From Desmodus rotundus (lineage: Eukaryota > Chordata > Mammalia > Chiroptera > Phyllostomidae), in contig NC_071390.1 in the NCBI RefSeq assembly GCF_022682495.2, positions 148,528,583 through 148,592,582 on the forward strand: a DNA stretch of 64,000 nt, given 5' to 3'. Under the pieces are notes generated by a model. It saw nothing but the letters and a program-made list of their open reading frames with translations. It was not told the origin of the DNA and did not search any database. Below are positions 24,273-36,399 of the stretch, piece by piece; positions within the stretch are counted from its first letter, which is position 1; every line of letters starts with the position of its first letter. A program made the position numbers and the translations under genes.

Positions 24273-24280
24273 TATATAAG
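24273..24280 (+). promoter_or_regulatory. TATA-box / CArG-like element in intron 1
   Basis: TATATAAG inside CTATATAAGG at the downstream edge of the CpG island. It is a good TATA box, and with its flanks it is one base away from an SRF CArG box (CC, six A/T, GG). It lies 593 bp upstream of the alternative ATG. Transcription starting about 30 bp downstream would give an alternative first exon of roughly 570 bases. Confidence 0.4.
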
Positions 24281-24865
24281 GAATTACACGTACATTTCGG
24301 ACCGAGGGGCTCGTCTGGGTTTCTGCGTTATTTTTAAAATGAGTTTTTGAGAATAGGGAAACAAATGCACCTATATTGGGATCTCTGTATCTTCCAAAAA
24401 AATTAAGGAAATATGTGTTTAAGTAAAAACTCTCTCGCGCTCCCCCTGCCCCACCCCCCGCTCCTGGGCTCCCTTTCTCCCTCCCCTCTCGGATGCGAAA
24501 CGCGAGGTTTTGTAACCTTTCCTGGCAATTTTAGATTTTGTGTGGGATTTCCTGTCTAGAAGCAGATACGAAGATTTTATGCTGTTTCAAGACGTTTCCT
24601 TCTAATCGTAAACATATTTTTAATATATTTGAGCCTTCGACATTAAAATCACTGCTTTCTTGAATGCTTTTGGTTATTGAAATAAACATTTTTAAAAGCG
24701 TCTATCAGTTACAATTGATAACTAATATTTGGTATCTTCATTATGGAGAGATGACTTGTTACAGCAAGGAGCGGAGCAGAGGCTATTGCAATTTTAATTT
24801 CCTGTTTTAGCGTCAAATAGTGTGTGTTCTATATTGAGCTGTTCCGCTGTTGCTGATGTGGCTTT

Positions 24866-24872
24866 ATGAAAG
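24866..24872 (+). CDS. ZEB1: ZEB1 alternative first exon, coding end (MK isoform)
   Basis: ATGAAAG followed by a strong donor GTAAGT at 24873. It encodes Met-Lys plus one base, so it joins exon 2 (outside the window, starting with the last two bases of a Val codon) in the same phase as the canonical exon 1. Human ZEB1 has an annotated isoform that starts MKVTNYNTV from a separate first exon about 2 kb downstream of the canonical one; here the two ATGs are 2213 bp apart, which fits. Seen: ATG, AAA, G, donor. Known: the human isoform. Inferred: use in this species. The start context is weak (T at -3, A at +4), and an out-of-frame ATG lies at 24856, ten bases upstream. The 5' end of this exon is not defined; a TATA-like box at 24273 is one possible promoter. 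Confidence 0.8.
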
Positions 24873-25008
24873 GTAAGTTGGTTCGGAAAGGGCTGTTCGC
24901 TTTATACCTTATGTAAAATGTTCATCGCCATAGAAAGGGGCTTTTCTTGTTGCTGACGACATATGTGTGACATGTGAGCCTGAGCCACCCAGCGTCTGTG
25001 CAGCTGCT

Positions 25009-25022
25009 GTAAACATGTTTAC
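25009..25022. promoter_or_regulatory. Palindromic double forkhead site
   Basis: GTAAACATGTTTAC is a perfect 14-base palindrome made of two forkhead motifs (GTAAACA and TGTTTAC) in inverted, overlapping order, 137 bp downstream of the alternative exon donor, in the repeat-poor part of intron 1. FOX factors bind such motifs; function is inferred only. Confidence 0.4.
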
Positions 25023-27267
25023 CTGAACAGGAAAGAATGGATTTTTCTCCTAAAGATCCTGTGATACGAATATTACACCCATAAGGCATATCAACAGATG
25101 ACTTAAGGGGGGAAATCTATCCTGAAAGGTACTTGAAATCAACAGGAAAAAGGTTCTCGGTCGCTGCAGCAAATGGCAACTTGTGCAGGTAGAAAAAAGA
25201 TGGTGTTTAGTTTTCTCCTGCATGTATGTCAGCCCCCTCCTGTCTGCTGCTTTCATTCTCAAGGGAGGGATTTATTTACCACGTTTGCTGTCAGTGTTTT
25301 TCCTTTGTGTTTAATATTAGGAAAACAGATTTGGGGCTGTTTAGCACAGAATGTCTTGTCTGCAGTATGCATTACTCTGGGAAAACAAAAGGTGTTTAAG
25401 ATAGCACTGTACTACTACAGGTATCTTCCATTTTCATCACTTTTGGCTCTGTCTTTGTATTCCTTTTTGTTCTCAAATACATTTCATTGCTGCTGATTAC
25501 CACCATGCTATTTGATTAAACCTTAAAATTTGCAAATTAAAAATGAAGTTATATGCCATTGTGTGGTGAAACCTCAGGGTAGGTGCTGGTTATTTCTTAG
25601 CAACGCAATCGTATTTAAGTTGCAGTTGTTTATTGGAGAGAATTGCTTGGAAAAATGGGAACTCTGAATTCTTTTTGAATGAAGAAATAAATGCTGTATC
25701 CAGTGGCATTTAGTCATAGAGATACTTTGTGCTGTAATTTATATATAAATAATTTTTTCATTTTAAAATAAGATTTGCATATTTAACTGATGTGCTTCTA
25801 GTAAAATACTTTAATTTCCTTTCTAGAATATATCTGCAGAGTAACTGGAGAATCAAGTAATGTAACTTGACAGGGGTAAACCAGTTAAGCTAGGTGTGGC
25901 CAAAGCAACAAACCTTACCTGGTAACTTTATGGTAATGATAGTCATCTATGAAGGAGTGGTATTAGAATTGCTTAAATAGATTTTTATCATTTATGATGC
26001 AATGCTTTGTTGTATTTAAAAAATTGTCTTCTCATTTTTTACTTCTAATCTCTGTGGTATTCTTATGTATTTATTTATTTATTTATTTGAGAAATGGACT
26101 GTAGCTACTAATGACTACATGCTGATGAATTCACTTTAGATGGACTAGGAGGAACATCTCTTTCTGTCATTTGCACCACTTGCTGTCTTTGGAAACCACC
26201 AGTAGAGGATGCTAGCAAGAGTGATTATTGGTGTAGCAGTAACATAAGTCTGTTTATCTCCTGTTGATTGGGACCTCTGTGTTGATAGACACCTTTCTTG
26301 TAATTCTGAGTCTTACTATTATTTTAAACCAACCATGGGTAAATTAGGCATAAGCATTTTCTAGTCTCCTAGATTGGAAAGAGGTAGGAATTTTTTAACT
26401 TGAACAATTCTATAAATTTGAGCTTTTTAAATCTTGAAATTGAGATTGCTATCAATTCAGTCTTGAACTGAGGAACTTTAGACCAGTTATATTTCTGGTT
26501 TTAAAAAAAATGCCTTATGTTGTTAGGTTTGGAGAAGAACATGTAATTATTGGCCCATATTTATATTGCATATTTACTATATTTTTTAACCTCCTCTTTC
26601 TTCATAGTAAGAGCACAGAAAAAAGATATCTGTAGACATTAAAAGACATTAATGGTAAATGTAGTAAGAAAAATTGCAACTGATTGATAACAGTGTGTAC
26701 CGGTAATTATTTTTCTATAACTTAGGTATACTTAAACTATCCATGGGTTTGCAGACAACTACTAGTAAAGGTCTTAATCAGTAGTCACTCTGATGTTAGC
26801 AATTTTCAGATATCTTTTCCTTCCCCTTTTATTAAGAATCAAGTAGTGTATAAATTTAAATTTACCACTTGTAAATTAAGTAATGTAAGTTTTTTTAGTG
26901 GATTTAAATGCAGTGGAGAAGTATTGTTTGTTAATTATTGTATGCCTGTATTAAAAGAATTCTTTAAAATAACTATGTAAATTGATATAACTTTTACATG
27001 TAAATAATTGCACAACACTTAATGAATTTAGTTGTGTCTTTTTGGTTTGTGTCCTTAGATAATTAACTTGCTATAACTGTAAACTTTTGCAAACCTTTCA
27101 TTTGTCAAATGTCAGAAGTATTTATTTTCCTAATTACTTTTAATGGTGTTTCTATAAACGTGCCAGTGCCAGTACCATAATGCAAGAGTAATACTGTTTA
27201 TGTTGAAATAAGTAAAATTACCTGCATTTTTAGGTAAGCTTGTATGAGTTTCTCATTTTAGTATGTC

Positions 27268-27305
27268 AGTGAGGGGGGGGGAGGGAGGGGGGGAGAGGGA
27301 GGAGA
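27268..27305 (+). repeat. G-rich simple tract
   Basis: Runs of 3-9 G separated by single A/GA over about 38 bases; purine-only on the sense strand, with G-quadruplex potential inside the ZEB1 pre-mRNA. Confidence 0.6.
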
Positions 27306-30046
27306 TACAGTTTTATACTTCCTGGCAGATATTTCTTGAATTTGGTGTTCTCCTAAAACCTAGAGCTCGGTAGTGACAAAGTGTGATTCACTTACTTTTT
27401 AAAAATGAACTGAGGAACTTTACCACAAAGCCATACCATACATAATTGTGGCGTGGAGCAAAACTTAAAGTATCTCATGAATTGAAAGGATCAATCACTT
27501 GTTAAAATGACCCTGATATAAAAGCACATGAAATACTCAGTTAGTACTTTATTTTCTTTCTCTGGTGTTCGGTATTTTTGAAATGCTGTACCCTATGTTT
27601 GCAATTTTAGTTGCTTTAAAGCATGTGGTGAGAAAGTGCTATCAAATTGGGAATATTTTAAAAATATTCAAATAGCATAATCTAAAAAATAGCATAATTA
27701 TTTCTCATAGTTGTAGGGATTTTTACTCTTTTTTTTTTTGCGTTCCCCTGTATAAATCATTCTACGCATGTGATTAGAGCCAGATGTAAACACAGATGCA
27801 GTATCATGTGGAGTTATATTGTTAGCTACTCTTAACTACCTGTATTGAGTTGCAGTAGAGAAGAAGAATCATGCAGATGTGGGGAGAAGATATGCATTAG
27901 TGCGCAGAAGTGCAATGAAAGGTTAGAGGACTTGATGAATTGTAGAAATACTATTTATGACTTAAAAAGGTTTCTTAATCTCTGTAGCTTGATCACTAAT
28001 TGTGGGGAAATGCATGTTCATTTTGAATAGAGATGGAAACTAAAATAAAAGTTCATTGTTGAAAGAAAATTTTTTAAAAATTTAAATTAGAAAAGTGCCC
28101 TGATTAGGAAATATAATGGGATGACTTTTAAAAATGTTTCAAAAGGCTGCATGTTATACATATTACCTGCTAAATAATCACTGAACTGCTAAAAGTAGAA
28201 AATGAATGATACATATAGCAGAAAAAGTTATGCAGCAACCTGACTTAAAGGTAAACGTGACCTATTATACAGGCATTGCCATAGAAAATTACCTTTCCTT
28301 TGGATGGGAAAGTGTTTTGAGAATTGATTTCCCAAAGGGAGCATTCTTAGAACACGAATGTCCTAAAATTTTTCAGTATGATGTGAGTATGTCTACATAT
28401 TAACCTTGATAGAAGTGGGTTATGCTGCTTATTATCTTAAGAAACAGAGTTACTTGAAAATATGGCACTATATGATGCTACTTAAATAGCAAAATACTCC
28501 CTGATAAGTAATGTTTGCCTTATGACTGTCTCTAGAGAAAAATTAATATTTTGGAGTGTATCATTTAGGTGTAGATAAATTGAAAGATTCCAAAAGGGAA
28601 GAGCAGAACAAGCCAAGTTCAAGCTTTACTTGTATTATAGGTTTGACACGGTACTAGAGTCATGATTTTTCATCCTTTAAGAAGTTATTTTTCTCTCACT
28701 TATTTCTTCAGTCATCTTCCTGTTTTTAACACATGTCCTCTATATTCATAAGGATGACATTTACCTATCCATATACACATTTCCTCTCATAATCAAATTT
28801 ATATATTTACTGAAACTTGATATGTGGAGTTTCAGATATAAACTAGGGCTTTTGGTGGAAGACCTTATCATATGGCAACCTGGGAAAACCTTCACCATTT
28901 CTTTTGCTGTAACAACTACATCTGTGCTAGAATTATTAGTAACAGATGTTTTGTGACCTCTTAATTCCCACTTGCCTCCCCCTCCCCCTTCCCACAGCCA
29001 TGTTTAAAATTAAATGTGAATGGAAGATAAATAAGAGAATGATGTCAGTTTCTTATATTTATTGTTGTAGTCTAAGAATATTGAAAGTTCTGTATTTTCT
29101 TTTTTTTAACATACTCTAATTTCAAATTTTTAGCTATTCTAAATACTCTTAATTTCAGTTTTTTAGGCACTTTAAGTACTCTGATTTGAATTTCCTTTTT
29201 ATAAATTGTGACAGCACTATTAGGTATCTCATTACCATTCATGTTCACCAACCTACAATATATTCTAATTTTCCTTATTCTTAAGGTCTTTATATTCCTT
29301 CAATCCATAGTTCTAATTGAATGCTTGGTTTTTGGTTAAATGGTGAGTGTGACTAGTTTGTTGATTTAAAAAAATCATTCTCTTGGAATATTACATTTTT
29401 TAATATGTAAGGGACCTTTAGAAATCATTTTTATCTGAAAACTGATAGAGATAAGGGGAAATTTATGGACTTAAAGTAGAAACTAGTAAAGACACTTTAA
29501 CGTGTTTCGAGAAGGGGTAATCGTGACATGTAAAATCTTTCAAGGAGTAGATTGAATCTGGGCTCAAGTTGACCACCTGACTTTGCCTTAGATACTTGAA
29601 AATGTGAAAATCCCTGTATCTCCTTAATGCTTTCTCCTTTCTACTCCCAAAAAACTAAGTTTCACTCCTATTGCTGTATAACTTTTCTGAAAACTCTTAA
29701 TATTTAAATTTTTTTTTTTTTACTTTTGGGAGTGGGGGCAGGAAGGGAATAGGTGGAGAACAGAGAATATAATTTCATATGAATAAATATTAACTGAGAA
29801 AATAAATGAAATAATTTTAGACATGGAAAGATTTGGGAAAATCACCCAAGTCCATTTTTGCAGGTAAGCAAATAAATTCAAAGAGGTGAAAGGACTTTGC
29901 CCAGTTCCTATTACTACTTAGCTTAGACTAGGTTATAGCTTTTCAGATTCATAGCTCAGTATCCTTTTATTAGACCATTTAGAGCATGTTTACCTATTAT
30001 GGTAACAACCAAGAACTAGATGCCATGAATTTTCAAATTTATCATA

Positions 30047-30230
30047 GCCCTGACTGTTGTCAGTCAGTGGATTGGGTATTGTCCTGCAAACAGAAAGGTC
30101 ACTAGTTCAATTCCCAGTCACGGCACATGCCTGGGTTGTAGCCAGTTGGGGGTGTGAGACAGCTGATGGGTGTTTCTCTCCCTCTTTTTATTCATCCCTT
30201 CCCCTCTCTCTAAAAATAAAAAAAAATATT
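30047..30230 (+). mobile_element. Ves SINE
   Basis: Sense Ves: head GCCCTGACTGTTGTCAGTCA, B-box-like AGTTCAATTCCC, GTTTCTCTCCCTC, A-rich tail from 30212. Slightly shorter than others: the repeated CATCGATGTTTCTC unit is missing. Confidence 0.92.
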
Positions 30231-30429
30231 CTGTAGAATGCTCAGTGATCACAGAAAAAGGGATTTCTAACCATTTGCATAAATCTATAAATAATAGTTG
30301 ATGTGACTATAGCACTTAAAACATTTCAGATGGAGAGGATTATTTTAGTATTTCTTATAGGCATACTCTGTTTGGATTATATTTTTTCCTCTTCATTCTC
30401 AATCTCAACTTCCATTCACACTATCTTTC

Positions 30430-31395
30430 CTAACCCTCACTTGCACCATGTGTGTGTTTATAGATGTGTGTGTGTGTGTATCCTTGTAAAATTATGTAGT
30501 TATTTGTGTGTTTTGCATCTACATAACTGTTTTGCTCTTTATTTTACTTCACTCAGCATGTTTGAGATATGTTCATGTTGCTGTAGGTACATATAGTTCA
30601 TTGCTTCTAACTGTACAGTTTTCATGTTTAGCATCTAGCACAAATTTCTTATCAATTCCTCTAATGATGGATGCCCAGATTGACTCCAACTCTTAGATAC
30701 AAATAATTCTGTAATAAACACCTTCCTACATGTTGCTAATGACTGTAGAAGAATTCATCTGGAGGAGATACATATCCAGGGATGATATTACTGGGTGGTA
30801 AGTTAGTCTCATATTTAATATCACTAAATTTTGCCAGATTATTTTAAAAAATGGCTACACCAATTTTTATCCTTACCAACAAAGTATAAAAATCTCTATT
30901 TTCTCACAATTTTGCCAGTTTTTGGTATTATACAACATCCCAGATTTTGCTAATTTGACAGCTAAATAGAATCTCATGTTGCTTTCATACAAGTTTCTCT
31001 GTTTAACAGGGAGATTGATCATTTCTTCATATCATTGCTAGCCATTTGGAGTTCCTTTTCCATGTCTGGCTTATTCATGTCCTTTGCCCTCCTTTTTAGT
31101 TGGGTTTCTACATCTTGGATATTTCTCACAGTTCCTTGTGAATTTGAGAGAGTAACCCCAAGATGGTTTTAGACATGGCAAATATTTTCCCAGTGTGTCA
31201 TTCATCTGTTGACTCAATTGTTTAAATTGTATGTAAGTCTATCAATTTTTTGACTTTTGGGTAGTAAGAAGACCTTCCTAATCCATAAATTGCAAAGATT
31301 TTCTTCTAATAGTTTTGTAGTTTTACCTTTTATATTTAGGTCTTTAATACACCTTGGGTTTACATTTTGAATATAGCATTTCTTTCTTAGGAGGA
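30430..31395 (-). mobile_element. Ancient L1 (L1M/HAL1-like) fragment
   Basis: Antisense ORF2 C-terminal region recognised from order of landmarks: 'ATTTTACTTCACTCAGCATG', 'GATATTACTGGGTGG', 'CATTTGGAGTTCCTTTTCCA', 'TATATTTAGGTCTTTAATACA'. Strongly diverged. Confidence 0.7.
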
Positions 31396-31404
31396 ACAAA
31401 GATG

Positions 31405-31600
31405 GTGGTTAAGAGTTTGGGATGATGCTGTAATTTACCAGCTGAGTCATCTTGGCTGAGTTACTTAGTCTCCTCAATGCTTGGATTTCCCTGTGTGTAA
31501 AATGGGGATGGCAAGATTAGATTTGGGAAGTTTAAATGAGATATGAAATGTACTGTGTCTAGTACATATTTGAAGCATTCAATCAATGTTTAAAATTTTA
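31405..31600 (+). repeat. MIR SINE
   Basis: Sense MIR with GAGTTACTTAGTCTCCTCAA, TGTGTGTAAAATGGGGATGG and the TTTGAAGCATTCAATCAATG end. Confidence 0.75.
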
Positions 31601-32165
31601 CTTATATTGTTAAAGTTTGTTTTAAATGCATTTTGCATCAATTGACAATTTCTTATACTTTTGTTTAATATTAAACTGCCATCTAAAAGGAAGTTGTAAA
31701 TTTTTGTAAAATTTGCTCATTGTTTCTACAGCTTTGACCTTAAACTGTTTAGTTATTGTAGCCCAGAGGACAAGGCTGTTTGTTAAATGAGTGATACAGT
31801 AGTAATATACACTGATGCTTCATCTTAATGCTATTTGTGATATGTATTTTTTAGCTTGAGGAAGGCTGCTTGGACTTTTTTTAAGGGGCATTATATTGAG
31901 AGACCTCACCATATTACTTTTATGTCTAGTACTGACAAAGATTTCAAGGATAATGTCCTAATGTTATTCTGTTACATAAAACAAAGAACTCAAGCTCAAG
32001 GAAGCTAAACTTTATTCTATATTTGAATAGGAGTGTGGAGTCCATGGTTTTCATAAACTCATTTGGTTTGGAATATATTTAAATGATGGTTTGTCTTACT
32101 ATGTTCTTATGGTATAGATCTGTGCAATCATAAGACAAAAGTTAAAGCCATACCCTGTTTGGGGC
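31601..32165. other. Intron 1, nothing recognised
   Basis: AT-rich; no feature. Confidence 0.4.
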
Positions 32166-33545
32166 GGGTGTGTTTTAATAAATTTCATTGAGGTGAAATT
32201 TACATACTCCATTATGCATGTTCATTTTGATAACTTTTGACATACACCTATGAAGTCAACATCACAGTGAAGGTATAGAACATTTCCATCATCCCCTGAA
32301 ATTCCCTTGCACGTCATCTCAGTCAGTCCTCTCCAATCCTCTCCAACTGTGGCCCGATCAATCACTGATGTGTTTTTGACTACTAGGGATTGGATTTACT
32401 GTTTCTATGGTTTTATATAAACAGAATAATTCTGTATGCTTTCTTTTCAACAGCATAATGTTTTTGAGATTCATCCATGTTATTGCATATATTAGTACAA
32501 TAGTACATTCTTTTTAAAAAATATTTTGTTTATTTATTTATTTTTAGAGGGACGGGAAAGGAGGAAGAGGGGGAAGAACCATCAATGTGTGGTTGCCTCT
32601 CACATGCCCCCTACTGGGGACCTGGCCCGTAACTAGGGCATGTGTCCTAACTGGGAATGGTACCAGCAACCCTTTGATTTGCAGGCCGGCGCTCAATCCA
32701 CTGAGCTACACCAGCCAGAGCCATAGTACATTCTTTTTGTATTGCTGAGTAGTATTCCATTGCATGAATATATCACAATTTGTTTATCCTTTCATCTACA
32801 GTGGACTTACTATTTGGATTTCTGGTTTGTTGCTATAGAATAAAGCTTTTCTGAACATTCATATACAAATTTTTGTATTGATACATGCCTACATTTCTTT
32901 TGGATCAAAATACCCAGGAGTAGAACTGTTGGGTCATAATAAATTTATGCTTAATTGTGTAAGGGAAACTGCCAAGCTGGTTTCTAAAGTGCATATAACA
33001 TTTCATATTTCTACCAACAATGTATGAAAGGTCTCGTTGCTTCAATCCTTGCAAATATTTGTCCATATTTCTAATTTTAGCTATTCTACTAGGTGTGTGG
33101 TTATATACTGTTGGCTTTAATTTAGATTTTATTGATTCTAATGATTTAATATTTTTTGATGTATTAACAGGTCATTTGTACATTTTCTTTTGTAAAATGT
33201 TGCAGTCATGGGTCCATTTTTAATTGGGTTGCTTATCTTTTTATTATTATAAGTATTCACTATATATTCTGAATTGAAGTTCTTTTGTGGATATAAGTAT
33301 TTAAAATATTTTCTCCCTTTCTGTGGTTTATATTCTAATTTTCTTAAAGGTACTTTGAAGTGCAAAAGTTGTAAATTTTCATGAAATTGAACTTACAATT
33401 TTATTCTTTTAGGCTTCATGATTTTTGTGTGCTAAGAAATCTTTGTCCACTTCCAAGAGGATATGTATCTGTTTTAGAACTGTGTAGTGCAACATTTAGG
33501 TCTGTGGTCCATTTTTGGTTAATTTTTATGTGTACCCGGTTTTGA
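32166..33545 (-). mobile_element. Ancient L1 (L1M-type), split by a Ves SINE
   Basis: Antisense L1 from the 3' UTR (TTTCATTGAGGTGAAATTTA) through the ORF2 end (AGTAGTATTCCATTGCATGA, CCAGGAGTAGAACTGTTGGG, AAACTGCCAAGCTGGTTTCT). Interrupted at 32516-32722 by a Ves insertion; the two halves join cleanly when it is removed. Confidence 0.85.
32516..32722 (-). mobile_element. Ves SINE nested in an old L1, with perfect TSD
   Basis: Minus-strand Ves, head near 32722. Flanked by identical 16-bp duplications ATAGTACATTCTTTTT at 32500-32515 and 32723-32738, which come from the L1 sequence itself. Confidence 0.96.
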
Positions 33546-34796
33546 TCTTCATCTACAAGCCTACAAAAGGTAGTCTTGAGGACTTTGCAAGAGACAAAAC
33601 TTGTTCTCAGTCATCAAAATTCAATATGAGAATTTCTATTTGAATTTTAAAAAATATTTTTCAGGATCCAACTTTAAACCAAAGCTCAAGACCGTAGAGG
33701 AAGGAACACAAATTTTACTTTCTTGGTTTTATACATTTTTAAAATTGAGAGCAATTGTATTGTTCTTAGTGTTTTCAGAATTTTTTCACGTCTTTGACAC
33801 ATTTGTAATTCATGGAGACTGACTTTAGTAAGACTGAAGTTTAAGAGAAAGATGCTCAGAGAGTGGCCATCGTTAAGCAGAATGTGAATGTTATCTTCAA
33901 GGTCTCTTATTTCTTCCTTGGTTTAAATTTGTGAGCACTGTACCAATTCTCTTTCACATTCCACAGCTTTCATCTTTACGTGAAGAATTTGTTTAAACCT
34001 ACCACATTTTCAAGTTCCTTGGAAGATATAATTATATTCTTTTGATATGGAAATTTCTTTAACCATCTCTAAGTTCCTTGCATAAATATTCCACCTTACT
34101 GTTCCCCTGAAGCTGCAGGGCAGAGGTCTGTAGTTACCTCCTAGTCCCGTGAACCTTTCTCAATCTTAATCTTTTTTGACTTCCCTGTATTTGATATTGT
34201 GGACTTTACTGGAAGGTTTTGCTTCCTTAGCTTCTGTATTAATCTTTTCATGTTTTCTCATTCTTCTCTCTTAGAGCTTCCTCTTTGGTATTACCCAGGG
34301 CTGCTTCTTTTCTCACTGGATGCACTAAGTCTGACCTAATCCAACTCTTAGTTTTAGCTATCACCTATATGCCGATATTTTCAAGATCTTTATCTCTTGT
34401 CCAAAACTAGACTGAACTCTAAATACAGTTGTCTGTGCAACCTCTTTACCTCTGTGTCCTACAGAATTCTCAAACTTCACATGTCCAAAGTTGAACTAAT
34501 TTCTTTTATCTCCCACTTAGTCTTGCTTTCCTCCTGCATTTCATTATCTTGTTAGTGCCACCACCAATGATTTATCAAGTTAAAAACCAGGGTTAACTTT
34601 CCCTCTCATAAGTCGATCACCATCAAATCTGTCATTTCTGCCTTCCAAATATGTCTCAAATCACTCTTTTCCTCTCCATTTCTATTCCTGTTGCTTTAGG
34701 ATCCTTCTTTTTTACCCAAACTCTTATACTAGTCTGTTGTTTTTCTCTGCTCTTTTCTGCTATGTAGGCTGCAATATTTTTGCTGTTGTATCTGCT
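33546..34796. other. Intron 1; 34030-34790 possible ancient repeat
   Basis: The second part is C/T-rich (TCCTTGCATAAATATTCCAC to about 34790) and resembles an old mammalian repeat read on this strand; no family named. No gene seen. Confidence 0.35.
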
Positions 34797-35885
34797 AGGG
34801 TAAGGGAAACAAAGGAAAAAATAAACAATAGGACTACATCAAGTTAAAAATTTTCTGCAGAGCTAAAGAAACCACCATCAAGGTGAAAAGGAACCCATTG
34901 TGTGGGAGAACATTTTCACCAGTGATATATCTGATAAAGGGTTAATCTCCAAAATATGTAAAGATCTAATATGACTTGACACCATGAAAATAAGTAATCC
35001 AATTAAAATATGGGCAAAGGACTTGAATAGACACTTCTCCAAAGAGGGCATACAGATGGCCAGTAGACACATGAAAAAATGTTCAGTATCAATAATCATC
35101 AGAGAGATGCAAATTAAAACCACAATGAATTATCACCTCACCTTATCAGCTTGACTACCATCAATAAGTCAAACAGCAGTTGTTCACAAGGATATGGAAA
35201 AAAGCGAACCCTAGTGCATTGTTGGTGGGAGTGCAGACTGGTACAGCCACTGTGGAAAACAGTATGGAGTATCCTCAAAAAATTAAAAATGGAAATACCT
35301 TTTGACCCAGCGATTCCAATTCTGGGAACACATCCTAAGAATCCTGAAACACCAATATAAAAAATATACGCACCCATGTGTTCATAGCAGTGTTACCTTT
35401 TAATAGCCAAGATCTGGAAACAGCTTAAATGTCCATCAGTAGGTGAGTGGATAAAAAAGCTGTGTAGTACATTTACACAACGGAATACCACTCAGCAGTG
35501 AGAAAGAATGAACTCTTACTTTTTGTGACAGCATAGATGGACCTGGATAATATGATGCTAAGTGAAATAAGTCAGTCAGTGCAAGACAAATACTGCCTGA
35601 TCTCACTTACATGTGGAATCCAAGGAACAACATAAACTAAGGAACAAAAGAGAAATAGAAGCACAGGTACATTGAACAGACTGATAGCTGTTGGAAAAGG
35701 GAGGGGCATAGACTGGATGAAAGAAAGTGAATGGATTAGCCAAAAAAGAACATATATGCAAGACCCATGGACATGGACAATGAAATAGGGATTGCCTGAG
35801 GAAAGGGAGGGTGGGAGTGCTGGGGGGGATGTGGGCAAAGAGAAAAAGCAAGGACAATAATATAAACAATAATTAAAATTGATAA
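34797..35885 (+). mobile_element. L1 LINE, 5'-truncated (ORF2 end and 3' UTR)
   Basis: Sense L1 with AAACAAAGGAAAAAATAAAC, CATTGTTGGTGGGAGTGCAG, CCACTCAGCAGTGAGAAAGA, and a G-rich 3' UTR (35690-35830) ending in an A/T-rich tail. Many stops; inactive. Confidence 0.92.
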
Positions 35886-36399
35886 TATATTTTGAAAATA
35901 TATTAAGCAAAAAATAAATAGAACCACAGAAGCATTGTAAGTTATGTAAAATAATCTCTCTTAATAGGTGTTGAAACAAGCAGAGAAAAATCAACAAAAA
36001 TATAAAATAATACCAGCATTTACAAGCTTGCTGTAATGGACATTTATGGAATACTGCATCTCAGAATTATTTTTAAAAATTAAAAAAAATTTAAAAAATG
36101 ATAACATTCTGGTCAAATGCAGCTGGTTTTAACAAATTTCAGTGGATTGGCATCATATTGCATTTTCTGTTTATAATGCCATTAACTATGTAAGGAACAA
36201 CTTAATTTGTTTGTAAACTAAGATGTATTATTTACAAATAACTCAGGAGTCAAAAAACCTATAAGATAGTACAAAATATAAGTTAATGATAAAATACTAT
36301 ATATCAGAACTTGTGTGATATAGTTTAAGTGATACTTTATGGAAATTCATAGACTTTAAGCCTTACATTATAGGAATAAATGCTGAAAAAACTGCATTC
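35886..36399. other. Intron 1, nothing recognised
   Basis: Very AT-rich; includes A/T homopolymer-like stretches at 36070-36100. Confidence 0.4.

Larger units (their letters stand above)
24881..30046. other. Proximal ZEB1 intron 1, nearly repeat-free
   Basis: About 5 kb without a recognisable Ves, L1 or DNA transposon. Contains (ATTT)n at 26065-26090, a G-rich tract at 27268-27305, a T-run at 27729-27739 and a possible MIR relic at 29870-29990. Open frames are short and unconvincing. A plausible place for intronic enhancers. Confidence 0.5.

Noticed and set aside
35572..35997. 141-codon minus-strand frame
   Set aside because: Antisense of the L1 3' UTR and tail at 34797-35885.
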